Below, in pieces: positions 1 to 7,133 of a stretch of 9,274 nt of DNA. Made by a program: the position numbers and the translations under genes. Below the pieces are notes generated by a model. That model saw only the letters and a list, made by a program, of their open reading frames with translations. It was not told where the DNA came from and ran no database searches. Source of the DNA: an uncultured Planctomycetaceae bacterium (GTDB taxonomy: Bacteria; Planctomycetota; Planctomycetia; Planctomycetales; Planctomycetaceae); contig CAIXQV010000518.1 of NCBI GenBank assembly GCA_903921605.1, positions 1-9,274 on the forward strand, read 5' to 3'. Every line of letters starts with the position of its first letter. Positions within the stretch are counted from its first letter, which is position 1.

Positions 1-84
1 CAAAGACGCTAAGACGCAAAGGAAGAAAGATCGGTCATGACGAGATCTCATCGAGCTCAGTGGCTTCAATGAAGACTTTGCCGG
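1..84. repeat. Direct repeat copy A (left part cut by window edge)
   Basis: This copy matches bases 156-238 over about 84 bp with a few substitutions and a 1-bp indel. It starts with a caaagacgc-type motif, then a shared stretch ending in ctttgccgg. The first ~22 bp belong to the cgcaaagacgc family of intergenic repeats seen widely in planctomycetes. The remainder is specific to this pair. On the minus strand, bases 100-35 read as 21 codons (MHDLLAGKVFIEATELDEIS, then S and a stop), and the equivalent stretch of copy B keeps most of these residues. The repeat may therefore include the 3' end of a duplicated, decayed gene. The left boundary is unknown because the window begins inside it. Confidence 0.8.
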
Positions 85-110
85 CAAGCAAGTCGTGCAT
101 AGCCCTTGTT

Positions 111-178
111 TTCTTAGCGCCTTTGCGCCTTTGCGTGAAACATTTTCATTTCACGCAAAGACGCGAAGTCGCAAAGGA
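111..178. repeat. Imperfect inverted repeat (hairpin), cgcaaagacgc family
   Basis: Arms of about 30 bp at 111-140 and 149-178 flank an 8-base spacer (cattttca). The innermost 12 bp, ctttgcgtgaaa at 129-140 and tttcacgcaaag at 149-160, are perfectly complementary. The outer part pairs with about five mismatches. This arrangement of cctttgcg/cgcaaagg motifs is a familiar non-coding intergenic repeat of planctomycetes and some other phyla, often mis-called as a short ORF. There is no T tract beside it, so it is not an obvious intrinsic terminator. Confidence 0.75.
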
Positions 179-238
179 AGAAAGATCGGTCATGACGGAT
201 CTTCTCGAGCTCGGTGGCTTCTACGGGGACTTTGCCGG
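156..238. repeat. Direct repeat copy B
   Basis: Second copy of the repeat at 1-84, about 155 bp downstream in the same orientation. Most differences are single substitutions, plus one base missing next to the shared gtcatgac motif. Read on the minus strand it gives TGKVPVEATELEKI, aligned with AGKVFIEATELDEI in copy A. The indel shifts the frame so that copy B does not use the same stop codon. Its left end overlaps the right arm of the inverted repeat at 111-178. Confidence 0.8.
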
Positions 239-524
239 TGATGGCCTCCGTTCACCAGGACTTGACTCGAGTTTGCGTCCAGAATCTGTAGTGCCCCACT
301 GGTTCACCCATCTCATTCTGCTAGAACTCAAGGTGTTAGCTGGATTCCGCACAGATCTGCTCTATGCGCGTCCATGATTCACGTAATGATCTGAATGAAA
401 TCTCCCCCGAACACCCGGCCTGATATTCATGCCGCCCGAAGAAAATCACACGTTCACGCAGGTACGATTACAAAGGCTAACTTTGAGAATGGGTTCGCGA
501 CCGACGTGTTTTTTGGGGGCTCAG
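239..524. other. Non-coding stretch upstream of the first CRTAC1-type gene
   Basis: Apart from the repeats at 1-238 I see no gene here. On the minus strand, bases around 330-240 can be read as a short open stretch (includes GEPVGHYRFWTQTRVKSW) interrupted by stops, possibly debris of the same decayed gene hinted at in the direct repeats. The promoter of the operon starting at 525 should lie here, but I could not pick a convincing -35/-10 pair. Confidence 0.4.
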
Positions 525-2234
525 ATGAATAGGAAATCCTTGTGCGTGGTTTCCCTTTCCGGGTTGATCCTGTCACTGGTGGGATGTGGCGGTGCTTTTG
601 AGACGCCTCAGAAACGGATCAACCTTGTGACACGCCCGGCCGCAGCACTGACAAGCGTGGCAGAAGCATGGGCGATCCGTTTCGAGGATCGACCGCGCGG
701 TGCGGCTGGCTATGAATTGTCAGCGATCATCGGTTGTGGCTGTGCAGTCCTGGATTTTGATCGCAATGGCTTATTGGACGTGTTGTTTGTTGCAGAAGAC
801 TCCGAGATCACAAAAGTTGGCCTGTTCAGCCAGGAAAGCGCGGGGCAGTTTCGGGAGTGCTACGAGGCCAGGGGGCTGCAGGAACTCGCCGGCGCTGGAG
901 TCACCGTCGGCGACGTGAATAACGACGGCTGGCCTGATTTGTACGTGACATCTCGCCGAGCAAATTCTCTTTGGCTCAATCAGTCAGGGATTGAATTCAA
1001 GAATGTCACCTCGTCAAGTGGGCTCACAAGTTCAGACTGGGGCACATCGGCCTGCTGGCTGGACTATGATCGTGACGGCTGGCTGGATTTGTTTGTGACG
1101 AATTATGTCGACTACCAGCATCGCGAATGCACGCGTCTGGGAGGTGGGGATGCGGACTTTTGTACTCCGGGGCTATTCCCGCCCACGTCCGATAAGTTGT
1201 TTCGAAATTTAGCAGGGGAATCCTCAACTGGTCAGCCAACCTTTCAGGATGTTTCGGCAGACACAGGAATCTCACAAAAGCTATCCGCTGGTCTTGGTGT
1301 TACAGCACTGGACTGGAATGGCGATCAATGGATAGATATTTATGTGGCCAGTGATCAGCATCCAAATCTGCTGTGGATTAATCAACAGGGGTCGTTCCGG
1401 GAAGAAGCCGGCATTCACGGTTGCGACCTTGATTTCCAGGGGCGCGCCCAGGGATCAATGGGTTTGGCGCTGGGACATTTCAATGATGATGGAATTGAGG
1501 ACCTCGTTGTTTCAAATCTGGACGGTGAATCTCATGCGGTCTATTGCAGAGACGACCATGGGTTCTGTATCGATCGCTGTCGAGAAACCGGGATTCTGGC
1601 GGCCACTCGTCCGTTGACGGGATTCGGACTCGCAGCGACGGATTTTGATCTGGATGGAGTCACTGACTTACTGACCGTCAATGGTCGAGTCAAACGAGAG
1701 GACGGAAAGCCGCAGTCGCCGAGTGATTTCTGGAGGCCATATCAACAGGAGATTCAATTGCTCAAGGCAACGACTCCCGGAGGCAAGTGGGAAGCACTTG
1801 AAGTTGCTGGCGGCAAAACTCACGTCGCCCGCGGACTTGCAATCGGTGATCTTGACCGCGACGGCGATCCGGATGCGGTAATTTCTACGACAGGAGAACC
1901 CGTCATCGTGTTGCGAAATGATTTCGTTGCCGTGCAACGTGGAATCACATTGCGATTCGTTGACCCGAAACTCGGCAAGCGAAGTTGCCCGGGTGTCGCC
2001 TTCTCTGTGCTGAGTGCTTCCGGTGTTCATTTCAATCAGACATTTCAGCCCTGCCAAAGTTACATGAGTAGTCATGCTGATGAGTTCTACATGGCCATGC
2101 CCCGGGGTGAAACGACACTCAAGTTGAGTGTCAAATGGCCGCACGGCGACCTGAGAGCCGAGGAGTTTCTCATGACCCCGGCCGATTCTGGTGTTATAGT
2201 CTTTGAGCGTGGTCAGGGATCTCTTTCAAATTAA
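525..2234 (+). CDS. CRTAC1-family FG-GAP/VCBS repeat lipoprotein with C-terminal ASPIC/UnbV domain
   Basis: Predicted exported lipoprotein of 569 residues. The frame is open from 429, but ATG 525 is preferred. It has a G-rich ribosome-binding site (ggggg, 515-519) five bases upstream and begins with a typical lipoprotein signal: MNRK, a hydrophobic run, and lipobox LVGC with C21 as the lipidated residue. The first 32 codons from 429 would bury that signal. Seven FG-GAP/VCBS calcium-loop motifs of the form D-x-[DN]-x-[DN]-G-x-x-D lie at about residues 77-85, 130-138, 180-188, 263-271, 318-326, 373-381 and 442-450, indicating a beta-propeller. The 318-326 copy begins with His, and the 263-271 copy has Gln for Gly. 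Between repeats three and four is the family insertion with two cysteines (C202, C213). Residues ~473-559 form a divergent ASPIC/UnbV domain ending in the family's WPxG-like motif (KWPHGD). The TPR lipoprotein gene follows after 12 bp. Ligand or partner is unknown. Confidence 0.9.
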   Translation: MNRKSLCVVSLSGLILSLVGCGGAFETPQKRINLVTRPAAALTSVAEAWAIRFEDRPRGAAGYELSAIIGCGCAVLDFDRNGLLDVLFVAEDSEITKVGLFSQESAGQFRECYEARGLQELAGAGVTVGDVNNDGWPDLYVTSRRANSLWLNQSGIEFKNVTSSSGLTSSDWGTSACWLDYDRDGWLDLFVTNYVDYQHRECTRLGGGDADFCTPGLFPPTSDKLFRNLAGESSTGQPTFQDVSADTGISQKLSAGLGVTALDWNGDQWIDIYVASDQHPNLLWINQQGSFREEAGIHGCDLDFQGRAQGSMGLALGHFNDDGIEDLVVSNLDGESHAVYCRDDHGFCIDRCRETGILAATRPLTGFGLAATDFDLDGVTDLLTVNGRVKREDGKPQSPSDFWRPYQQEIQLLKATTPGGKWEALEVAGGKTHVARGLAIGDLDRDGDPDAVISTTGEPVIVLRNDFVAVQRGITLRFVDPKLGKRSCPGVAFSVLSASGVHFNQTFQPCQSYMSSHADEFYMAMPRGETTLKLSVKWPHGDLRAEEFLMTPADSGVIVFERGQGSLSN

Positions 2235-2246
2235 GGGTGCAGGCCT

Positions 2247-3431
2247 GTGTTCAGGGCGTTGAATTTCTGGCTGACCGCTACGATTGCCTGCCTGCTGGCT
2301 GGTTGCAGCGAGACGTCCCGTCTCCCTGAACCGCCTCAGCCCGACCTGTCACAGGCCTATCCAGAAGTGGCCGAGTTTCTGCAGGAGCGGCTGACGGATG
2401 TCAGATCAAAGCCTAAGTCGGCTGACGCATGGGGTCACTATGCCATGGCGCTGGATGCCCATGAGTATCACAGCGAGGCGATCGCCTGCTATGAATTCGC
2501 GATCCGATTGGCTCCCGAGCGTATGCGTTGGAAGTATTTGCTGTCCCTAAGATTTCAGGAGCAGGAACCAGAAAAAGCGGCTGAACTTCTGATGCAGGTG
2601 ACTCAATCGGAACGCCCCTCATTGGCCGCGCTGATTCGATATACCGATTTGCTGGCGGAGTTGCAGCGTGGTGATGAACATGAGCGACTGCTGAAGCTGG
2701 CCGAGAAAAAATTTCCCCAGCATCCGGCGGTTCTCTGGCGAAGGGCTCGCCTGTGTTTTGAGGCAGGAAAGAAGCAAAACGCTCTGGACATTCTGCGAAC
2801 GATTCATGGCCGTTATCTGGAAACCACTGCTCTGGAGCAACGCATCCTGGCTGAAGTTTCAGCAGACAGAACGCAGCACTCATCCCTGACCTCTGACCTG
2901 CCCAGCACAGACGTTGAGATTGAAGACAAGGATCTGGCGGCCGTCGCGAATTATCGTCGAGATCCTTTTTGGCGAGGTCGACTAGCAGCCGAGCGAGCGA
3001 ACGCCGGTGATCAGCAGGGTTTGCTCACGTTGACTCAGCTCGTGGCGAAGCATCCTGACCTCGTTGAGAACCGACTTCTGCTGGCGATCGTTTTGCAGGA
3101 ATTAGGAGATGTAAACGAAGCCAGAAGAGTATTGCTGGACGGCATAGCGATCGATCCCGGGAACTTGCGATTCCTCGGTGAGTTGGGTGCGTTGTCGATT
3201 CTTGAATCGAACTGGCCAGACGCTGAGGAGTGGCTCAGGAAGCTGCTGATCCATCATCCGGAAAGTGTTGAAGGTCGCAGCGACCTTGCTTATGTGCTGG
3301 AGCAGTTAAATCGCCGGGACGAGGCATTAGAACTTCTGCAGCAAGCCCTGAAGCGGCGTCCGGATGATTCAGAGTTGATCCGGCGGGCGAGGGCGATCGA
3401 AGAAGCGAGCAACAAATTGGATGCAAAGTGA
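2247..3431 (+). CDS. TPR-repeat lipoprotein
   Basis: Predicted lipoprotein of 394 residues made largely of helical tetratricopeptide repeats, a protein-protein interaction fold. It begins at GTG 2247, 12 bp after the stop of the CRTAC1-type gene, with AGG/AGGG motifs just upstream (2235-2243). The pair is therefore almost certainly one operon. The N terminus is a hydrophobic signal ending in lipobox LLAGC (C20). A clear TPR-like unit lies at about residues 58-90 (W-G-x-Y-A pattern, ending RLAP), and three more tandem units at about 270-304, 305-337 and 340-373 (…ALKRRPDD). The middle (about 91-265) is helical with weaker repeats, and a low-complexity acidic linker sits near 205-230. The likely role is a scaffold or partner for the propeller protein encoded upstream. 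That partnership is inferred from the operon only. Confidence 0.88.
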   Translation: MFRALNFWLTATIACLLAGCSETSRLPEPPQPDLSQAYPEVAEFLQERLTDVRSKPKSADAWGHYAMALDAHEYHSEAIACYEFAIRLAPERMRWKYLLSLRFQEQEPEKAAELLMQVTQSERPSLAALIRYTDLLAELQRGDEHERLLKLAEKKFPQHPAVLWRRARLCFEAGKKQNALDILRTIHGRYLETTALEQRILAEVSADRTQHSSLTSDLPSTDVEIEDKDLAAVANYRRDPFWRGRLAAERANAGDQQGLLTLTQLVAKHPDLVENRLLLAIVLQELGDVNEARRVLLDGIAIDPGNLRFLGELGALSILESNWPDAEEWLRKLLIHHPESVEGRSDLAYVLEQLNRRDEALELLQQALKRRPDDSELIRRARAIEEASNKLDAK

Positions 3432-3450
3432 CGGGGCAGGTGTAGATACT

Positions 3451-3492
3451 AAAACAAAAAAGGGCGACTTCAATTTGATGAAGTCGCCCTTT
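3451..3492 (-). terminator. Intrinsic terminator between convergent operons
   Basis: A perfect 14-bp stem (3459-3472 with 3479-3492, core aagggcgacttca) encloses a six-base loop, atttga. On the minus strand the stem is followed by the complement of aaaacaaaaaa (3451-3461), a U-rich tract. This makes it a strong intrinsic terminator for the DUF1559 gene ending at 3524. On the plus strand only three T's follow the stem, so it may also stop the plus operon ending at 3431, less efficiently. Confidence 0.88.
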
Positions 3493-3523
3493 GGATCAAA
3501 CACCAGTGCGTCAGTAGACCGGA

Positions 3524-4504
3524 TCAGAATTCACCAATAACGGCACCGTCACTGATGGATCCAAGTCGTCGGAACAGTGCAGTGTCAATGTTTTCGCTCA
3601 GGAAGCGAGTCGATCCGTCAGCGAGTACAGCCTGAGTCCCACCGGTGTGGAAACTCGCCATGTTTTCCCATCGGCAGTTTGTACAGGTTCCCTGGTCGGC
3701 GACGTTCGGACAATCGCCAGGCGTCTGACCACCATCGAAATGCACACCATTGATTGGCATGTTCGTTCCAGTGGAAATTTCCCACCGCATACCTCGCCAG
3801 TCACGAATGCTGGTCATAGAGTTCTTGCAAGTCGGCCGGAACCCACGAACTTCGCCAACCATGATCTGATTGGTTGTGCCATCAGTGATATCACGGATGC
3901 CGGTGGCTGAGTTGTAGTAAGACACGCCACGATGCTGAAGATTTCCAGTCTGGCCAATCGCCCACTGATGGCGAGCTCGACCACCCGGTGGTTCCTGTGC
4001 ACCCCAGCCAACAATGAAGTAGTGCATGATTTGGTAGAGGCCTGAGTTCTTTTGGTTGGCTCCGACCGGATTGGACGGGCAAAGGTACGCTGGATACACA
4101 TTTCCAAGAGCAGCGCGGTTTCCGATGGCCGCTCCACCCGCACCGGTAGTCGCGTTGTATGTGTAGCTGAAGTCGATTCGGCTATACACATTCGCCTGCT
4201 CGATATAGGGCAACAAATAAACGGCCCAGTTGCTTGTCTGGTCATCCCAGACGCTGTTCGATCCATTCAGAAATGCAACCTTGTGCACTTCTGCGGGCGG
4301 AAACCGTCCATAGGTGTCATGATAGTTGTGCATCGCAAGACCAATCTGCTTCAGATTATTCTTGCACTGCGTTCGGCGTGCGGACTCTCGAGCCTGCTGA
4401 ACCGCAGGCAGCAGCAATGCGATCAGAATTGCGATAATCGCAATTACGACCAAAAGTTCAATGAGTGTGAATCCACGGCGGATCCAGCCAGGACGGGTGT
4501 TCAT
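3524..4504 (-). CDS. DUF1559 (SBP_bac_10) pseudopilin-like protein with prepilin N-terminal motif
   Basis: Protein of 326 residues, the usual length for the DUF1559 family that is hugely expanded in planctomycetes. A short basic leader ([11 protein letters not shown]) precedes the type IV prepilin/pseudopilin motif [20 protein letters not shown], with predicted cleavage and methylation between G11 and F12 by a prepilin peptidase. The motif continues into the family signature [20 protein letters not shown] and the [16 protein letters not shown] stretch. The C terminus carries the conserved H-[x]8-9-DG element (FHTGG…[14 protein letters not shown], residues 285-307). An AAGGAG Shine-Dalgarno (complement of 4512-4517) lies seven bases before ATG 4504. 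It is the last gene in the minus-strand series, 243 bp after the small lipoprotein gene, so it may have its own promoter. The protein is presumably envelope-located or secreted. The family's exact function is not established. Confidence 0.96.
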   Translation of the reverse strand: MNTRPGWIRRGFTLIELLVVIAIIAILIALLLPAVQQARESARRTQCKNNLKQIGLAMHNYHDTYGRFPPAEVHKVAFLNGSNSVWDDQTSNWAVYLLPYIEQANVYSRIDFSYTYNATTGAGGAAIGNRAALGNVYPAYLCPSNPVGANQKNSGLYQIMHYFIVGWGAQEPPGGRARHQWAIGQTGNLQHRGVSYYNSATGIRDITDGTTNQIMVGEVRGFRPTCKNSMTSIRDWRGMRWEISTGTNMPINGVHFDGGQTPGDCPNVADQGTCTNCRWENMASFHTGGTQAVLADGSTRFLSENIDTALFRRLGSISDGAVIGEF

Positions 4505-4747
4505 GGGACGTCTCCTTGAGGAATGAAAAACAAACAGATCGAGACAACAACTGACAGATGACCCTGACTACATCAACAGTAGCCAAAACACACCTGTGGA
4601 AATGCGATCATGACAATTAATCAAACGTTCGTGCGAAAAGATGGGCTACCGAATCCTGCGAGGGCTAATCACGGACCATCGGTCGTCATTTGCTATCCAT
4701 TCAGTCTCTTCTTCCCCTCCGCTAAAATCGCAGTACTGGAAGAAGCA

Positions 4748-5254
4748 CTACCCTGCAGTCGCCTGAAACAGGAGATCAGAGACTCCTTCCGCAGGGACGA
4801 CAGCCTTCAGTGGCGTAGTTCCGGCATCCTCAAATTTAATGTTGACATTGCAATCGCTCTTAGGAGCAGGTGGTGCAGCTGGAGCTTTCCCGGAAGCGTC
4901 TGACCCGAAGCCATCTGCGGTAACAGGAGCGGGACCATCGCCGGCACGGCCCGTCAAGCTCCATGGGCACTTCACAAGAACCTTATGATTCCCAATCACA
5001 GCACCAGCTCGTCCGGTCGACGTTGAGAGGATAAAGCTACCATCGTCTGCCGTCAGGCCTGTTGACATCGGACCTTTCGTCCCCGACGCTGAGTCTGGAT
5101 GAAACTCCACGGTTAGGCCGCCCTGAGGCTTGCCGTCGACCATAACCGTCCCCGAGACTTCAGCCACGGCCGGAGCATCAGATGCTTCACCACCACAGCC
5201 AGAAACTCCGAGAATCCACATAAACAGCAGGGCGCAGGCGTTTAGTTGTTTCAT
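4748..5254 (-). CDS. Small carboxypeptidase-regulatory/transthyretin-like lipoprotein
   Basis: Predicted lipoprotein of 168 residues. ATG 5254 (MKQLNACALLFMWILGVSGC) gives a compact signal with lipobox VSGC. An in-frame TTG four codons earlier (5266) is possible but less likely. No good Shine-Dalgarno is visible before either. After the lipidated Cys comes the planctomycete pattern VSGTVMVDGKPQGGLTVEFH…TADDGSFILST…GAVIGNHKVLV, a transthyretin/carboxypeptidase-regulatory beta-sandwich. It is followed by a Gly/Pro/Ala-rich insertion (about residues 105-130) and the usual closing strands (NVNIKF…TTPLKAVV). Such small lipoproteins commonly lie beside DUF1559 genes, as here. The gene starts 38 bp after the CRTAC1-type gene ends (5293), so it is probably read from the same transcript. 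Its biochemical role is unknown. Confidence 0.88.
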   Translation of the reverse strand: MKQLNACALLFMWILGVSGCGGEASDAPAVAEVSGTVMVDGKPQGGLTVEFHPDSASGTKGPMSTGLTADDGSFILSTSTGRAGAVIGNHKVLVKCPWSLTGRAGDGPAPVTADGFGSDASGKAPAAPPAPKSDCNVNIKFEDAGTTPLKAVVPAEGVSDLLFQATAG

Positions 5255-5292
5255 AGGTATTGTCAATTTTTGAGGAAGGAAAGCAAAAAATA

Positions 5293-7128
5293 CTAGCGAG
5301 TAAGAATCTTTTGCTCAACTCTTTCCCAAACAATATTGACGGTGTTTGTGGAGATGTCCTGAACCTGGCGGACTCCAGACGGCCAAATCACCTCAATCGT
5401 GGACGTTTTAGTTCCCGAGGGGACGGCCCAGATGAGTTGGCTGGAGGAGTCTGAGAGATAACTGCCGCCACCAGTGACCAACCTCACTGAGTCATTGACT
5501 ACCGCGTGTACACCTATAGCCGATCGATTCCCAAGCCTCCCGACGAGTTCCACGGCAACCCAGCCTGAATCCGTAGATGATGTGTTGTGAAGGATGGAAA
5601 CCGGTTCATTGGAATGTGCAATAGCAAGATCCGTTCGGCCGTCACGATCCAGATCTCCAAACGCGACACCACGACCCATGTGAACTTGCGTTCCATAGTC
5701 TCCTGTCTGCTGCGCGACATTGCGAAACATCGCACCATCAAGATTTTCATAGACGAGAGGCAATTGCAGAGCCGGCTTCGATTGCTCACCGTACATCACA
5801 TGCCCGTTGGCGGCATAGATATCCAGATCTCCGTCAAGGTCGGCGTCAAAAGCGCCCGTGCCAAACCCAACAAACAACCTCCCAACAGCCGTAATGCCTC
5901 TGATGGCACTGACATGCTGAAAGACGCCAGGAGCGCGACTCTCATACATCGCAAAGCTTTGGTTCTCATAGTTTGACACCCAAATGTCGGGCAGGCGATC
6001 CTTGTTGAAGTCCGCAAATTCCACTCCCATGCTGCCTTCCGCATCCATCGTGGGCCCCAACGCACAGCCAGCGACCAGCGCATTATCTGTGAACTCACCG
6101 TGGCCATTATTGATGTAGAGGAAATTTGCATTCGTGTCGTTGGCCACATAAAGATCTGAATCGCCATCCAGATCAACATCCCCCGAGATCACAGCCAGTC
6201 CCTTGCCACCCTCATTGAGCCCCGAAGTTTCAGAAATACGCTGAAAACTGCCATCTCCGTTGTTGTTGTACAGCAGGTCCGAAATCGCCTCAAAACTGCC
6301 GGGCGGGCAAACATCGCGATGTCCATTCACCTGACACTCAGGATTATTGTCGGGAGTCCAGTTCACGTAGTTTACGATGTAGAACTCAAGATCTCCGTCA
6401 CCATCGGCATCCAGAAAAGCAGAACTGGTTGACCACGCATTGTTCGGAAAGCTGACTGCAGAACTCACGTCCTCAAATGTCCCGTCTCCATTGTTCCGAA
6501 ACAGACGTATTGACTGAAACCCAGTGATCAGTACATCTTCAAATCCGTCATTGTCCCAGTCGCCAATTGAGACGCCATGAGAGTAGGCAGCATCGTTGCA
6601 GAGTCCTGAGTTACTACTCATATCATCAAACCGCAGAGTTGCACGCTGACGGAAGATTCCATGCGGCCGGCCCTGAGGAATGCCGTTGCGATCAAACGTG
6701 CCTCCCCCGACAGCGATGACATCCAGCATCTGATCCCGGTCCAGGTCAACGATCGCGACGCCAGTGCCGAGACTCTCCAGTATCGTAAATCGGCCGTCTT
6801 CCTGTCCGGTCCGAGCCACAAAATTCAGTCCGCAGTCCGGTGTGATTTCTGTTAAACGAATTTTCGTGCCCGCGTTTTCGACTTTCTGCGACGGAGGTGC
6901 AGTCTGCACCGAAGTCTCCGCATCGTCCGAGATTTTTTCTGAAGAATCCGCACATCCGATAGCGACGAAAAAAAGCAGGACTCCGGAGTACAGACAAATC
7001 CTCCCCGTGATGCGGCGATAGTCGTGGTTGCAATGCTGAAGGCCTGAATGCTCCTCCATTGCGTCGTCGCTTTCGCAGACGGCATGTTGAGAATCTCTTC
7101 GCATTGGTTGCTGATTAATGAGCTGCAC
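5293..7128 (-). CDS. CRTAC1-family FG-GAP/VCBS repeat lipoprotein with ASPIC/UnbV domain (second copy)
   Basis: Predicted exported lipoprotein of 611 residues if started at GTG 7128, five bases after the TPR gene's stop codon, with TAGGG at that stop serving as ribosome-binding site. The lipobox is VAIGC (C59), preceded by a long polar stretch of 43 residues. ATG 7059 (MEEHSGLQ) would give a more normal signal but has no clear ribosome-binding site. Seven FG-GAP/VCBS calcium loops lie at about residues 128-136, 190-198, 240-248, 317-325, 373-381, 428-436 and 492-500, with RNNGDGTF/NNNGDGSF blade-linker motifs between them. The two-cysteine insertion typical of the family is at C265/C274, followed by SDLLYNNNGDG. 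The ASPIC/UnbV domain (about 523-600) is canonical: GNRSAIG, GGGSYLSDSSSQ and VIWPSGVRQ. Repeat number and layout match the gene at 525-2234, so the two are paralogues, though their sequences are well diverged. Confidence 0.93.
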   Translation of the reverse strand: MQLINQQPMRRDSQHAVCESDDAMEEHSGLQHCNHDYRRITGRICLYSGVLLFFVAIGCADSSEKISDDAETSVQTAPPSQKVENAGTKIRLTEITPDCGLNFVARTGQEDGRFTILESLGTGVAIVDLDRDQMLDVIAVGGGTFDRNGIPQGRPHGIFRQRATLRFDDMSSNSGLCNDAAYSHGVSIGDWDNDGFEDVLITGFQSIRLFRNNGDGTFEDVSSAVSFPNNAWSTSSAFLDADGDGDLEFYIVNYVNWTPDNNPECQVNGHRDVCPPGSFEAISDLLYNNNGDGSFQRISETSGLNEGGKGLAVISGDVDLDGDSDLYVANDTNANFLYINNGHGEFTDNALVAGCALGPTMDAEGSMGVEFADFNKDRLPDIWVSNYENQSFAMYESRAPGVFQHVSAIRGITAVGRLFVGFGTGAFDADLDGDLDIYAANGHVMYGEQSKPALQLPLVYENLDGAMFRNVAQQTGDYGTQVHMGRGVAFGDLDRDGRTDLAIAHSNEPVSILHNTSSTDSGWVAVELVGRLGNRSAIGVHAVVNDSVRLVTGGGSYLSDSSSQLIWAVPSGTKTSTIEVIWPSGVRQVQDISTNTVNIVWERVEQKILTR

Positions 7129-7133
7129 GTGCC

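Noticed and set aside
1..238. CRISPR array suspected from the repeated motifs near the left end
   Set aside because: Only two long direct copies with diverged sequence, no regular spacers and no cas genes.
60..377. 105-codon plus-strand frame
   Set aside because: It runs straight through both repeat elements and gives the low-quality translation typical of the cgcaaagacgc repeat. It has no ribosome-binding site or family.
1668..2144. 158-codon minus-strand frame inside the first propeller gene
   Set aside because: It lies opposite the seventh FG-GAP repeat and the ASPIC/UnbV domain. Its composition is that of a shadow frame.
4052..4519. 155-codon plus-strand frame opposite the DUF1559 gene
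   Set aside because: It overlaps the conserved prepilin motif on the other strand and shows no protein features of its own.
4708..4745. Inverted repeat cttcttcc/ggaagaag after the small lipoprotein gene as a terminator
   Set aside because: Only 8 bp with a 22-base loop and no T tract on the minus strand.
5261..5266. TTGACA on the minus strand as a -35 box before the small lipoprotein gene
   Set aside because: No acceptable -10 hexamer follows at 16-18 bases, and the site overlaps the possible TTG start region of the gene itself.
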